DNA from: CAVRIA01 sp963721115
Lineage (GTDB): Bacteria; Desulfobacterota; Binatia; HRBIN30; CADEER01
NCBI GenBank assembly: GCA_963721115.1
Contig: CAVRIA010000008.1
Coordinates: 1-64,000, forward strand
Reading direction: 5' to 3'
Length of the DNA: 64,000 nucleotides
Part shown: in pieces, positions 9,249 to 18,724 of the stretch
How positions within the stretch are numbered: position 1 is the first letter of the stretch
Layout: every line of letters starts with the position of its first letter
Notes under the pieces: model-generated
Seen by the model: only the letters and a program-made list of their open reading frames with translations
Told to the model about the DNA's origin: nothing
Database searches by the model: none
Position numbers and translations under genes: made by a program

Positions 9249-10110
9249 GGAACTCGACCTCCTGTTGATCGGTTTCGCGACTCGACTTCGGTGCCGTCGG
9301 TCTTGGAGGATGCGCCTCAGATCGGTAGCGGGGATGGGGAACGAACGGCGTCCCCTTCATCCACAGGCGCAGGGCTTCGAAGTAGATCGCCGCGGTGATG
9401 CGAACCGTCGTGAGCGGCGGCAGAACGAGGCTTTTCGCCAGCGAGGCGCGGGTCAGAGCCTGGCGCCGGAGGGTCATGCTCGCATCGAACAGCTTCCGCC
9501 CGTCGCGACGGTTGGCGATGTGCACGGAGACGCGATCGCCGGGCGCAGTCACGCGCCAATGATAATCCTGATGCATGTCCATGAACGGCGAGACGTGCAG
9601 CTCTTTCGCCGTGACGAAGCCGTGGACTCTCTCGCGGCGCCGGTGGGCGGGGACGGGTAGCACGTAGCAGTGGCGCTCGAGCCACGGGGTGTTCGTCACC
9701 TCGGCGACGATGCATTCGATCTCGGAACCGTTCGCGCCGTAGCAGAAGTAGAAGCTGAGCGGGTTGAAGCAGTACCCGAAGAGGCGGGGGCAGGTGAGAA
9801 GACGTATGGGTCCGGAGGGGCGCGAGCCCGTCCGTTGTCCGACCACGTCTCGAACCACCTGATCGAGAGCCAGGCGTGGGTCCCCGAAGTGGTCCGTCCG
9901 CCGAAAGGAGATCGGGGCGCGCTTCTCGTAGCCCCACAGCGGCTCGAGTCCGTCCAGATGCGGTAGCTCGTCGAGATCCAGGAACGCCAGGCACAGGTGA
10001 TAGCGGAAGTCATGGCGCACCGGCTCATGGCGCCGGTGCTGCACCGCGCCGGTGTACAGGCAACTGACGGGCGTGCTCGATTCAGGAAGCAAGGCGACCT
10101 CCACGTGCAC
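9223..10110 (-). CDS. DUF1365 family protein
   Basis: About 295 residues, biochemical function unknown. Diagnostic blocks: CLYTGAVQHRRHEPVRHDFRY at the N-terminus, FLDLDELPHLDGL, ICPxxxGYCFNPLSFYFCY (here CPRLFGYCFNPLSFYFCY), and a C-terminal ITAAIYFEALRLWMKG. DUF1365 genes are regularly found between an FAD amine oxidase and a CFA-type synthase, as here. The start is uncertain: GTG at 10110 or 10104, or TTG at 10092 with ggaggt just upstream, all inside the end of the amine oxidase gene (stop at 10082). Its own stop overlaps the next start. Confidence 0.8.
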   Translation of the reverse strand: MHVEVALLPESSTPVSCLYTGAVQHRRHEPVRHDFRYHLCLAFLDLDELPHLDGLEPLWGYEKRAPISFRRTDHFGDPRLALDQVVRDVVGQRTGSRPSGPIRLLTCPRLFGYCFNPLSFYFCYGANGSEIECIVAEVTNTPWLERHCYVLPVPAHRRRERVHGFVTAKELHVSPFMDMHQDYHWRVTAPGDRVSVHIANRRDGRKLFDASMTLRRQALTRASLAKSLVLPPLTTVRITAAIYFEALRLWMKGTPFVPHPRYRSEAHPPRPTAPKSSRETDQQEVEFHDERHRAA

Positions 10111-11398
10111 GCGCGGCGCGACGACCTCGGTAGTCGTCCAGTCGCACGAGCGAGCCGCCCAGCCCGAGGCCGAGACAGCGGCCCACGGCAAGGGCGCTGT
10201 TGACGCCGTCTTCGTGGAATCCAAAGCCCCAGTACGCGCCGGCATAGAAGGTGCGGTTCGCGCCGTTGATTTCGGCGTGGCGCGTCTGTGCTGCCACGGC
10301 GCGCGGCGTGAAGACCGGATGGTGATACGAAATGCGGCGCAGGACACGGGCCGGGTCGATGGCGCCCTCGCTGTTGAGCGTGACGCAGAACGGCCGCCGG
10401 GAGCGGAGCCCCTGCAACAGGTTCATGTTGTAGGTCACCGCGACCGGCCCCGGCTCGCGGGGAATGCGGTAGTTCCAGGCCGCCCATGCATCCGGGCTGT
10501 TGGGCAGCAAGCTGGAGTCGGTGTGAAGAACCGCTTCGTTTCGCTGGTAGGTGATTCCGCCCAGAATGTCTCGTTCGGCGGGTGTCGGGTCGGCGAGCAA
10601 GCGCAGCGCCTGATCGCTGTGAGTCGCGAGCACGACGCGGTCGAACGTCTCCGGCGGATGCTGTCGAGGGGTGATCTCGACGCCGCTCGGGGCGCGGCGT
10701 ATTCGTTGCACGGGGCAGCGCAGGCGGATCCGGTCGCGAAACGGGGCGATCAGCCGTTCGACGTAACGCGCCGATCCGCCGCGGATCACCCGCCAGCGCG
10801 GTTGATCACGGAGAGAAAGGAGACCGTGGTTGCGGAAGAAGCGGACGAAATGCGAGGCCGGAAACTCGAGAACGCGAAGGGGATCGGTGGACCAGATCGC
10901 CGCGCCCATGGGAACGATGTATCGATCGATGAACTCGCGCGAGTAGCCGGCGGCGCCGAGGTAAGTTCCCAGAGCGATCTGTTTGATGCCGGGAGAGAGC
11001 AGGCGTGGAGCCTCGTGGTTGAAACGCAGGATGTCGCGCAGCATTCGGTAGAAGCGCGGCCGAATCAGATTGGCGCGCTGCGCGAACCAGGCGCGGGGCG
11101 ACGCGGTGCCGTACTCGAACCCGCTGCGGTCGCAGCGGATGCTGAAGCTCATCGACGTCGGCTGCGACGCGACGCCGAGGATGTCGAGCAGGCGCACGAA
11201 GTTCGGGTAGGTTCGGTCGTTGTAGACGATGAAGCCGGTGTCGACATCGAAGGTCTGCCCGTCCTGCTCGACGCGCACCGTGTTGGTGTGACCTCCAATG
11301 TAGTCGTTGGCCTCGAAAACCGTCACGTCGTGCTCGCGCCCGAGCAGATGGGCCGAGACCATTCCGGAGATGCCGGTACCGATGATGGCGATGCGCAT
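10082..11398 (-). CDS. FAD-dependent amine-oxidase-fold protein
   Basis: 438-residue flavoprotein of the NAD(P)/FAD-binding family that accompanies CFA synthase genes. An FAD dinucleotide fold opens the protein (MRIAIIGTGISGMVSAHLL), followed by EANDYIGGHTNTV and VDTGFIVYNDRTYPNFV, the substrate-side blocks of this subfamily; WNYRIP and FYAGAYWGFGFHEDGVNSAL near the C-terminus close the flavin site. Probably a desaturase or oxidase acting on fatty acyl chains before or after methylation; relatives act in furan-fatty-acid formation, but the substrate is not proven by the sequence. It begins 10 bases after the upstream synthase gene, so it is in the same transcript. Confidence 0.83.
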   Translation of the reverse strand: MRIAIIGTGISGMVSAHLLGREHDVTVFEANDYIGGHTNTVRVEQDGQTFDVDTGFIVYNDRTYPNFVRLLDILGVASQPTSMSFSIRCDRSGFEYGTASPRAWFAQRANLIRPRFYRMLRDILRFNHEAPRLLSPGIKQIALGTYLGAAGYSREFIDRYIVPMGAAIWSTDPLRVLEFPASHFVRFFRNHGLLSLRDQPRWRVIRGGSARYVERLIAPFRDRIRLRCPVQRIRRAPSGVEITPRQHPPETFDRVVLATHSDQALRLLADPTPAERDILGGITYQRNEAVLHTDSSLLPNSPDAWAAWNYRIPREPGPVAVTYNMNLLQGLRSRRPFCVTLNSEGAIDPARVLRRISYHHPVFTPRAVAAQTRHAEINGANRTFYAGAYWGFGFHEDGVNSALAVGRCLGLGLGGSLVRLDDYRGRRAARARGGRLAS

Positions 11399-11408
11399 TG
11401 GGGTCTCC

Positions 11409-12662
11409 TCAGACCGGCAGCCGGCGCGGCTCGAGCGAGCGACCGAGCAGCATCTGGACGTTGCCGATGTAGCGGGTTGCGAACGCGGCCTCGCAGCTCG
11501 CCAGGTAGAATTCCCACATGCGGACGAAACGCTGGTCGAAGCCGAGCCGCCGAACTTCCGCCAGGCGGCCGAGGAAGCGCTCGCGCCAGTGCCGCAGCGT
11601 GGGCGCGTAGTGCGGGCCGATGTCGCGAAGCCACTCGATCTGGAGGTCGGTCTTCTTCAGGGCCGCGCCGATGGCGCCCACCGATGCGAGGCATCCGCCC
11701 GGGTAGATGTACTTGCGGATCCAGTCGAACTGCTTCCGATAGGCATCGAAGCGACGGTCCGGCACGGTGATCGCCTGCAGGAACATGCGCCCGCCCGGTC
11801 GCAGGAGACGGTCGCAGGACTTGAAGAAGGCGTCGTAGTACTTCGCGCCCACGGCCTCGAGCATTTCGATGGAAATGACGTGGTCGTAGGAACCGCGCGC
11901 GTCGCGGTAGTCGCACAGACGGAAATCGATCTGCCCCGCCAGACCCGCCTGCCTGGCACGCTCGCGCGCCAAGCGGAGCTGCTGCTCGGAGAGGGTCAGC
12001 GAGGTGACGCGGCATCCGTAGGCGCGGGCGGCGTGCATGGCGAGCGATCCCCAGCCGGAGCCGATCTCGAGCAGGTGCTGTCCCGGGCGCAGGTCGAGAG
12101 CGCGGCAGGCGCCGTCGATCTTCTCGCTCTGTGCGTCGCCCAGGGTCGCGGCGGGTCCGGAGAAGACGGCGCCGCTGTACGTCAGGGAGTCGTCCAGAAA
12201 CGTCGCGAACAGCTCGTTGCTGAGGTCGTAATGGTAGCGGATGTTGCGGCGGCTGCCGGACCGCGTGTTGGCATCGAGAATCCGCCTGCCGCAGTGTGCG
12301 ACGCGCGAGAGCCACAGCAGGGGCGAACGGTAGTCGATCGCGCTCTGGTCGAGAAGGAAGAGTCGGACCAGCTCGGGGAGGTCGGCGCAATCCCACTCCC
12401 CGGCCATGTACGATTCACCGACGCCGATGTCGCCGCCGAGGAGCGTGCGGCTGAAGAAACGCCAGTCGTGAACGCGCAGGTGAACCGGTCGCTCCGAGCG
12501 CTGGTTGCCGTAGCGGCGCATCGTGCCGTCGGGCAGCTCGAGCACAATGGAACCATGACGCCAGCCCTTCAGCCTCTGCAGCATGAGCCGGGCAGCGACG
12601 TCCGGAAGACGGCGCCCGATCGTCCAGGCCGCCGATTTTTCGGTCGCAAGCGCATTTTCCAT
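11409..12662 (-). CDS. cfa: Cyclopropane-fatty-acyl-phospholipid synthase
   Basis: 417 residues; adds a methylene from SAM across the double bond of acyl chains in membrane phospholipid. N-terminal lipid-binding region (LGGDIGVGESYMAGEWDC) leads to NIRYHYDLSNELFATFLDD, the SAM loop LLEIGSGWGSLAMHAA and the catalytic SIEMLEAVGAKYYDAFF, with a C-terminal block DIGPHYAPTLRHWRERF usual for Cfa. ATG 12662 is chosen over an upstream GTG because a ggaggg ribosome-binding site lies at 12672-12677 and a promoter-like sequence at 12707-12735. First gene of the operon ending in the CarH-like regulator. Confidence 0.88.
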   Translation of the reverse strand: MENALATEKSAAWTIGRRLPDVAARLMLQRLKGWRHGSIVLELPDGTMRRYGNQRSERPVHLRVHDWRFFSRTLLGGDIGVGESYMAGEWDCADLPELVRLFLLDQSAIDYRSPLLWLSRVAHCGRRILDANTRSGSRRNIRYHYDLSNELFATFLDDSLTYSGAVFSGPAATLGDAQSEKIDGACRALDLRPGQHLLEIGSGWGSLAMHAARAYGCRVTSLTLSEQQLRLARERARQAGLAGQIDFRLCDYRDARGSYDHVISIEMLEAVGAKYYDAFFKSCDRLLRPGGRMFLQAITVPDRRFDAYRKQFDWIRKYIYPGGCLASVGAIGAALKKTDLQIEWLRDIGPHYAPTLRHWRERFLGRLAEVRRLGFDQRFVRMWEFYLASCEAAFATRYIGNVQMLLGRSLEPRRLPV

Positions 12663-12706
12663 CGTGGTCCACCCTCCGGGATCGGCGCTCGTCACGCCGT
12701 ATGGAA

Positions 12707-12751
12707 CGTCTAGCGCGCGGCGGCGCGTCTGTCAAGATACTGTCCTGGACA
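12707..12751 (-). promoter_or_regulatory. Candidate promoter and palindromic operator of the lipid-modification operon
   Basis: On the minus strand a consensus -35 box TTGACA (12735-12730) is followed 17 bases later by TAGACG (12712-12707), placing a start about 40 bases before the cfa ATG. Directly upstream sits an 11-base perfect palindrome TGTCCAGGACA (12741-12751). The position would suit an operator for the CarH-like protein encoded at the end of the operon. The -10 box is weak, and the operator role is inferred. Confidence 0.5.
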
Positions 12752-13105
12752 AAAGCAGACAACCGCCCCGAAGGCTGTCCAGGCGCAGACGCAAGAATGC
12801 GAAGGTCGAACGGCGCTTTGGGCTGCGGTCACGACGATGTCGGCCACCCCCAGCGGTGCAAAGGTCTCATCGTGAACCTTCTGGTCCGACTTGGCCGGCC
12901 TGTGATCGTACTCGTGTTCATGGACTCGCGACGAGCCGCTCTTCGAAGCGATGAGTTGCCTATGAAGGTCCTCGGACAGCGAAGGTGGCGCGGCGGGCTC
13001 GCCGACGCCGCAGGCCGGCTGAGCGCCTTCAGCGGTGGGTAAACCGCAGATCGGCGGACACGCAACGACTGGCGCGATGACACGATCGTAGGATCGCTTG
13101 GCTTG
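12752..13105. other. Intergenic, nothing recognised
   Basis: About 350 bases between the operon's promoter and the hotdog remnant. A further TGTCC half site is at 12776-12780. No frame on either strand gives a recognisable protein. Confidence 0.4.
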
Positions 13106-13304
13106 ACCCGACACGTACGGCCGGGTAGCGAGCGCGGCAATGGGGAGGCCGTTTCTGGCCCGCACGCAAGTTCGGGCGCAGCGGCATGCGGGCGACGGCT
13201 ACGCGTCGGCCGACATGGCGTTGTGGGACTGCGGCGCCGAGGGCACGGAAGAGCCGCGACTGGTCGCCTATGCGACGCAGCTCTTCTTGTTTCGCTTTCC
13301 GTGA
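13106..13304 (+). pseudogene. C-terminal remnant of a probable hotdog-fold thioesterase (PaaI-like)
   Basis: The frame ending at the TGA at 13302-13304 reads VASAAMGRPFLARTQVRAQR then SADMALWDCG ... PRLVAYATQLFLFRFP, which has the look of the last two strands of a hotdog acyl-CoA thioesterase, where a variable linker precedes LVAxATxxFLF. An in-frame TGA lies just before the segment and no N-terminal helix is found upstream. Assignment rests on pattern memory only. Confidence 0.35.
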
Positions 13305-13643
13305 CGGGTGGGGCGAGGGAAGTCGGCTGTCTGCAGTCTGCAGGCGGCAGCGGCGGAGAAGCCCGCGATCGGGTGAATCATCCGCAGTCAGGAGTCGGCG
13401 GTTGTCAGCGCGGTGCCTTGCGGCCCAGCCACCTGCGCTTCGCGCCTCATGCGGGTCTGACCAGCCCGCCCGTCGCTCTTGTAGGCCGATCCTTCATGGA
13501 GAGCTCGACGGCCACCAGTCGATGGCGGGGATCCACCTCGTTGAGGTACGAGCCGCGCAACTCGGTCGGGTCGTGGCGTGCCGTGACGAGGTCACGCGCG
13601 ACCTTTCCTTGTCCCGTTTCGAGCCGCGTGGTACGCCTCGCTC
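13305..13643. other. Intergenic, no firm gene
   Basis: About 340 bases. On the minus strand a 65-codon open stretch without a start codon (about 13446-13640) has plausible protein composition (for example RGSYLNEVDPRHRLVAVELS) but was not recognised and lacks both ends of a gene. Confidence 0.35.
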
Positions 13644-14012
13644 ATGACCCCCTGGACACAAGTGGGTCGCGCCGCCGCCGCGGCGTTTGCTCGCCGCGCC
13701 GGCGAATCCTTCGGCGACCGCATTCGCAGCGTAGTGCTGTTCGGGTCGGTCGTGCGGGGCACCGATGGACCGGACAGCGACGTCGACGTGCTGGTCGTTA
13801 CCGAGGACACGCGACCGGACCTTCGCGACGGTCTCGACGCCATCGCCTTCGACGTCACCATGGAGTCGCGCCGCGCGCTGGTGTTCACGCTGTACCCGGC
13901 GACGGCATACGCTGCGGCGCGTGCGGCGGGCTCGGAGCTCATCGCGGCTGTCGAGCGCGAGGGGGAGGCCTTATGGACGAGGAGCGGCGCGCCATCGTCC
14001 GCGCCCGCCTGA
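13644..14012 (+). CDS. mntA: MNT-type nucleotidyltransferase antitoxin
   Basis: 122-residue minimal nucleotidyltransferase. The catalytic motif is intact: VVLFGSVVRGTDGPDSDVDVLVV, giving GSxxxG followed by DxD, with a third acidic residue later in IAFDVTM. In MntA/HepT pairs the MNT protein transfers AMP to the HEPN partner and so silences it. The following HEPN gene starts inside this one (40-base overlap in another frame), a tight coupling typical for such pairs. Confidence 0.82.
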   Translation: MTPWTQVGRAAAAAFARRAGESFGDRIRSVVLFGSVVRGTDGPDSDVDVLVVTEDTRPDLRDGLDAIAFDVTMESRRALVFTLYPATAYAAARAAGSELIAAVEREGEALWTRSGAPSSAPA

Positions 14013-14374
14013 AGAAAGCGGCCGCCAAGCTCGCTACCGCCGACGCGGATCTGGCCGAGGCGCGTTACGACGACGCCGCGTCGCGCGCTTACTACGCCAT
14101 GTTCCATGCGGCGCGCGCCCTCCTCGCCGCGCGAGGATTGACGGCGCGCTCCCATGCCGGCGTTGCCGCTGTCTTCGCGGAGCACTTCGTGCGCACCGGT
14201 GCGCTCGACGTGCAGCTCGGCCGCTGGCTCGGCCAGGGCCGCCGCACGCGCGAGATCGGTGACTACGACGACTTCCTGGAGATCGAGCCCGACGAGGCCA
14301 CACAGGCGGTCGGCCGCGCACGGCAGTTTCTGGACGAAGCGCGACGCTGGTTGACCGCCGACGGCTGGGTCTGA
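13973..14374 (+). CDS. hepT: HEPN-domain protein (HepT-like toxin)
   Basis: 133-residue all-helical HEPN protein. It starts at ATG 13973 (MDEERRAIVRARLKKA) inside the end of the MNT gene. The core AxADLAEARYDDAASRAYYAMFHAARALLAARG and a later helix with VGRARQFLDEARRWL are typical of the HEPN family that pairs with MNT proteins. The usual RNase motif Rx4-6H could be served by RARGLTARSH, with ARSH nearby, but the exact catalytic pair is not certain. The gene may alternatively act in a KNTase-HEPN metabolic role rather than as a toxin. Confidence 0.8.
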   Translation: MDEERRAIVRARLKKAAAKLATADADLAEARYDDAASRAYYAMFHAARALLAARGLTARSHAGVAAVFAEHFVRTGALDVQLGRWLGQGRRTREIGDYDDFLEIEPDEATQAVGRARQFLDEARRWLTADGWV

Positions 14375-14528
14375 AGGTCGCGAGCGCAGAGGTTGAGCAG
14401 CGCGGGGCGTCCGCCCGCCGACTCTGGAGCGACGATCTCTTCGAAGCGCGAGGGCGCTAGATCTGGACTGAGCCCCCCAGCAGCTAGCCCCCTAGCAGCG
14501 TAACCCCCTTCTTCTGACTCCCTTCTTC

Positions 14529-16585
14529 TCACTTCACCGTGATCCGGTAATTCCCGTACCGGTCCAGCGCCGCCGTCTGGCGCGGGTGCAGGACGATCGT
14601 GGTGAAGGGCTCCTCGATGATCGCCGGGCCGCGCACCGCGTGGCCGACGCGCATGCGCGGGCCGTCGTAGATCGGCGCGTTGACGAACTTGCCGCCGAAG
14701 TAAGCCTTGCGGCGGCCCTTCAGAGGGGCCGCGGCGGAGGAGCGGCCGAAGGTCGGCAGGCGCGGCTTGTCCGTCACGCCGATCGCCGTGAGGCGCAGGC
14801 CGCGCAGGATCGGCTCCTCGTCGCGCGACGCGTAGGTGTGCAGCTCCTCGTGCATGCGGTGGAACTGCTCGACCGTGGCGTCCAGCGCGGCGCGGTTGAG
14901 CCGGCCGTTGGTCGAGGTGACGGGCACCGCCATGTCGAAGGTCTGGCCGGGATAGCAGAGGTTCAAGAAGCGCCGCAGCTCGATCTTGCGGTGCGCGCCG
15001 CGTCGCCGCGAGAGAACGCCGCGCGCTGCCCGCTCCATGTCGGCGAACAGCTCGGCGACGCGGCCTACGTCGGCCCCGCCGACCGGCGTGATGTAGGCGC
15101 GGATCTCGTCGACCAGGTGGTCGGAGAGCTGCAGGCCGAGGGCGGAGAACGCCGGCGCCACCTTCGGCACCAGCACCGTGCCGATGCCGAGCTCGTCGGC
15201 CTGCGCGGTGGCGTGAACGGGGCCGTTGCCGCCGTACGCGACCATGGTCAGGGCGCGCGGATCGGCGCCGCGCTGCGCCGCGACGCGGCGAATGGCGTTG
15301 GCCATGCTGGCGTTGACCAGGCGGTAGATGCCGTGCGCCGCCTCGACCGCGTCGAGCCCGAGCGGTCGCGCCACCTGCTCGGCGATCGCCGCGGCGACGC
15401 CCTCGGTGCGCAGCTGCATGGTGCCGCCGCAGAAGTCGCCCGGGTTGAGGTAGCCGAGCAGCAGGTTGGCGTCGGTCACCGTCGGCTCGGTGCCGCCGCG
15501 GCCGTAGCAGATCGGACCGGGCACGGCGCCGGCGCTGCGCGGACCGACCTGCAGCGAGCCGGCGACGACCGACGCGATGGAGCCGCCGCCGGCGCCGATC
15601 GACTGGATGTCCACCATCGGCAGGCCGACCAGGTAGCGGTGGTGCCAGTTCCATCCCGCCTTGATCTCCGGCTGGCCGCCGCGGATGAGGCAGACGTCGT
15701 AGCTGGTGCCGCCCATGTCGGCGCAGATGAAGTCGGTCGTCTTCGCCGTCGACGCCACGGCGCAGGCGGCGATCACGCCGCCGGTCGGGCCGGAGGACAG
15801 GACCGTCACCGGGCGGCGCGCGATGTAGTCCGGCGTCATGATGCCGCCGTTCGACTGCATCACCAGCAGGTCGCGGTCGTAGCCCGCCTCGCGCAGGCGG
15901 TCGACCAGGCGGCCCAGGTAGCGCTCGATGCGCGGCCCGACGTAGGCATTGACCAGCGTCGTGCTGGTGCGCTCGAACTCCGGCGCCGACGGCATCACCT
16001 CGTGCGAGAGGGAGAGGCTGACGCCGGGGCACTCCTCGGTGGCGATCTCCCGCGCGCGCCGCTCGTGCGCCGGGTTGACGAAGGAGAACAGGAAGACGAT
16101 GGCGAGCGACTCGACGCCCTGCTTCTTCAGGCGCCGCAGCGCCGCGCGCAGCGCCTCCTCGTCGAGCGGCGTGACGACGTTGCCCTCGTAGTCGAGGCGC
16201 TCCGGCACGCCGATGCGGCGGCGGCGCGGCGCGATCGGCGGGCGGCGGCGGCAGGGCCGGGTCCCAGATGTCCTCCTTGAAGCCGCGCCGCAGCTCGATC
16301 TCGTCGCGGTGCCCCGCGCTGGTGATCAGGCCGGTGACGGCGCCGCTCATCTCGATCATCGTGTTGTCGGCGGTGGTGGTGCCGTGCACGATCGCGCCGG
16401 TGCGCGCCAGCAGCTTGCCCGTCTCCAGCCCCTCCTGCTCCGCCAGCCATCGGATGCCGTTCAGGACGCCGACCGACTGGTCCTGCGGCGTCGTGGCGCT
16501 CTTGCCGAGCCGAATCGATCCGTCCGCGGCGGGCCAGGACGAGATCGGTGAAGGTGCCGCCAACGTCGATGCCGATGCGATACAT
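14529..16585 (-). CDS. hyuA: Hydantoinase/oxoprolinase family subunit A, two frameshifts
   Basis: ATP-dependent hydantoinase A / acetone-carboxylase-beta-like subunit, about 685 residues. The ATP-grasping N-terminus MYRIGIDVGGTFTDLVLA is in one frame; a second (from about 16535) gives LGKSATTPQDQSVGVLNGI and GAIVHGTTTADNTMIE; a third (from about 16230 to the stop) gives the long remainder with SSGPTGGVIAAC, CADMGGTSYDVCLI, SIGAGGGSIASV, GAVPGPICYGRGG and the C-terminal GPAIIEEPFTTIVL. All blocks occur in order. It lies 30 bases downstream of the B subunit. Family members carboxylate or hydrolyse small carbonyl compounds or cyclic amides; the substrate here is unknown. Confidence 0.87.
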
Positions 16586-16615
16586 CGAACGGCAGGTTGT
16601 TAGGGTGTTAGGTTG

Positions 16616-18481
16616 TTACGCTGTTGCGGGGAGAACTGCTTCGGCGCATCTCGTGCTGCGGAGGGTGCGCGTGGCGGGTTCGTCGACGGCGAGGTCCAGC
16701 TCTTTCAGCGAACCCGTCAGGACGACGCCGTAGTCGCGGCGGGCGCCTTCCTCGGAGACGTACTCGTCGAGGACGTCGTCGAGCACCTTCTCGGGCTCGC
16801 GCTCGAGCGGATCGCCCCAGCCGCCGCCGCCGCCGTAGCGGTACGCGTAGCACTCGCCGGGCTCGTGCGGGACGTAGAAGGCGGTGGTCTCGACCTCCTG
16901 CTCGTGCGGGCCGCCGACGCGCAGGCGCAGCTCGTTCGGCGCGCCGGGCCGGCCGCCGGCGATGCCCGGCATCGGGTACTTCGTGCCGACGACGTAGGTG
17001 TAGACCTGCGACGGCGCCAGGATCTGCTTCACGTAGAGGGTGCCGGGACAGCCGCGCCACTGGCCGGGACCGCCGGTGTCGGTGGCGTAGTCGCGCGACA
17101 GGTGGCGAACCGGAAAGATGCTCTCGTTGATCTCGCCGGTGGCGCGGATGAGGTTGCCGAAGCTGACGTTCATGGCGCCCCAGCCGTCCTGGCCGTGCAC
17201 CGCGCCGCAGTAGGCGCCGAAGGTGTCGACGGAGTGGTCGATGAAGAGCTGGCCGGTCTTCGGGTTGGTGCCGAAGATCACCGTCGGCATGCCCATCTTG
17301 TAGATCTGCGGGCAGCAGCGCTCGGGAATCACCTGCTCGAGCGCCATGGCGATCGCCTCGCCCGACCTCGGTGCCCGGGATGGTGCGTGCCGGCGGCGAC
17401 GGACTTGTTCGGGCGGCGGGTTGAGACAGCAGCCCTCGGGCACGATGAGGTCGATCGAGTCGAAGAAGCCCTCGTTCTTGGGGATCGACGGGTCCATCAT
17501 GCTGGCGATCTGCGCCACGACGTAGCCGCGCGTGTTGCCGAAGGTCGAGTACGCCTGCAGGTTGTCGCGCGCTGTCGGAGCCGCGTGAAGTCGACGGTCA
17601 GCTTCTCCCCGTCGCACGGTGATCTTGCAGTGGATGTGGATGTCCGGGTTCCCCTTCGGATCGTGGTCGACGTAGGCGTCGGACTCGTAGACGCCGTCCG
17701 GCCAGCGCGCGACCTCCTCGCGGAAGCGGCGCGCGGCGTAGTCGATCATGTACTCGGAGGCGGCGCGCACGGCGGCGACGCCGTGCCGCTCGATCACCTC
17801 CTTCAGGCGGCGCACGCCGAGCTGCGCGGCGCCGACCTGGGCGCGCAGGTCGCCGATGAAGGTCGGCGTGCGGTTGTTGACCTTCATGAAGTACGAGATG
17901 TCGCGGCGCTCGACGCCCTTCTCGAAGATCTTCACCGCCGGGAAACGCACGCCCTCGGCCCAGATGTCGCTGCGCGTCGACGTTGTAGCCGCCCGGCATG
18001 CCGCCGCCGGTGTCGGCGTGGTGGCACTGGATGGAGGCGATCAGCACCAGCTCGCCGTCGGTGAAAGACGGGCGCGAAGATGTTGTAGTCCGGCAGGTGT
18101 CCGCCGCCGTGGTAGGGGTCGTTGGCGACCAGCACGTCGCCGTCGTAGAGACCGTCGGCGCCGAAGAACTCGAGGGCGAAGCGCACCGGCAGGGTGGAGC
18201 TGAGCATGAACTGCGGGATGCCGACGCTCGAGCGCGGCGAGCGCGCCGCGCGCGTCGAGGATGGTCGCGTTGCGCTCGTTGGACTGGTTCAGGATCGGCG
18301 TGGTGGCGGTGAGGCTGACGTGCGTCGCCATCTCGTAGCAGACCGTCTCCATCGCCCCGCGCATGATCTCGGCGGTCACTGGGTCGATGCGGTTCGACGC
18401 CTTGCGCGCCTTGCGGCGCGCCGCCGGCCGCGCGGCCGGGCGAGGCGCCCGCTTCAGCTTCCGCTTCACTCGTACCGCCAT
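16616..18481 (-). CDS. hyuB: Hydantoinase/oxoprolinase family subunit B, several frameshifts
   Basis: Partner of the A subunit, about 620 residues when repaired. A basic, Ala/Arg-rich N-terminus (residues 1-28) precedes DPVTAEIMRGAMETVCYEMA, the opening helix of HyuB. Reading must change frame near 18250 (to FALEFFGADGLYDGDVLVAN and NDPYHGGGHLPDYN), near 18060 (to CHHADTGGGMPGG) and near 17960 (to the remainder). Two further breaks near 17590 and 17380 compensate each other closely: the glycine/acid blocks expected there are scrambled although the overall frame stays open. C-terminus with YRYGGGGGWGDPLER is normal. The density of breaks in such a conserved gene points to base-call errors. Confidence 0.85.
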
Positions 18482-18724
18482 GCAGATTCCTCCGCTCGTC
18501 TCACGTCGGTGCGAAACGACTCGGCGCCGAGCCGAAAAAAGATCTCACCACGAAGGACTGGTGAAAAGATCGCACAAGAAAAAGAAGATCTCACCACGAA
18601 GGACACGAAGATCACACGAAGCTCACGAAGAAAAGAAGGGAACAGGGATTCATCGATTTGGACGGGGGACGAACCTGGTCACTCCGTGGTTGCCTTTTTC
18701 TTCGATTCTTCGTGGTTGCCTTTC
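18482..18724. repeat. CACGAAGGAC-type intergenic repeat
   Basis: Between hyuB and the DUF35 gene. Copies of accacgaaggac occur at about 18547-18558 and 18593-18604, followed by degenerate cacgaag units to about 18632; the opposite orientation (cttcgtggttgcc) occurs at about 18706-18718. Together they form a loose inverted repeat. A related single unit lies at about 6943-6960. The copies sit only between genes. Confidence 0.6.

Noticed and set aside
13446..13640. Minus-strand stretch of about 65 codons with protein-like composition
   Set aside because: No start codon, no recognisable motif and short length; could be chance in GC-rich DNA.
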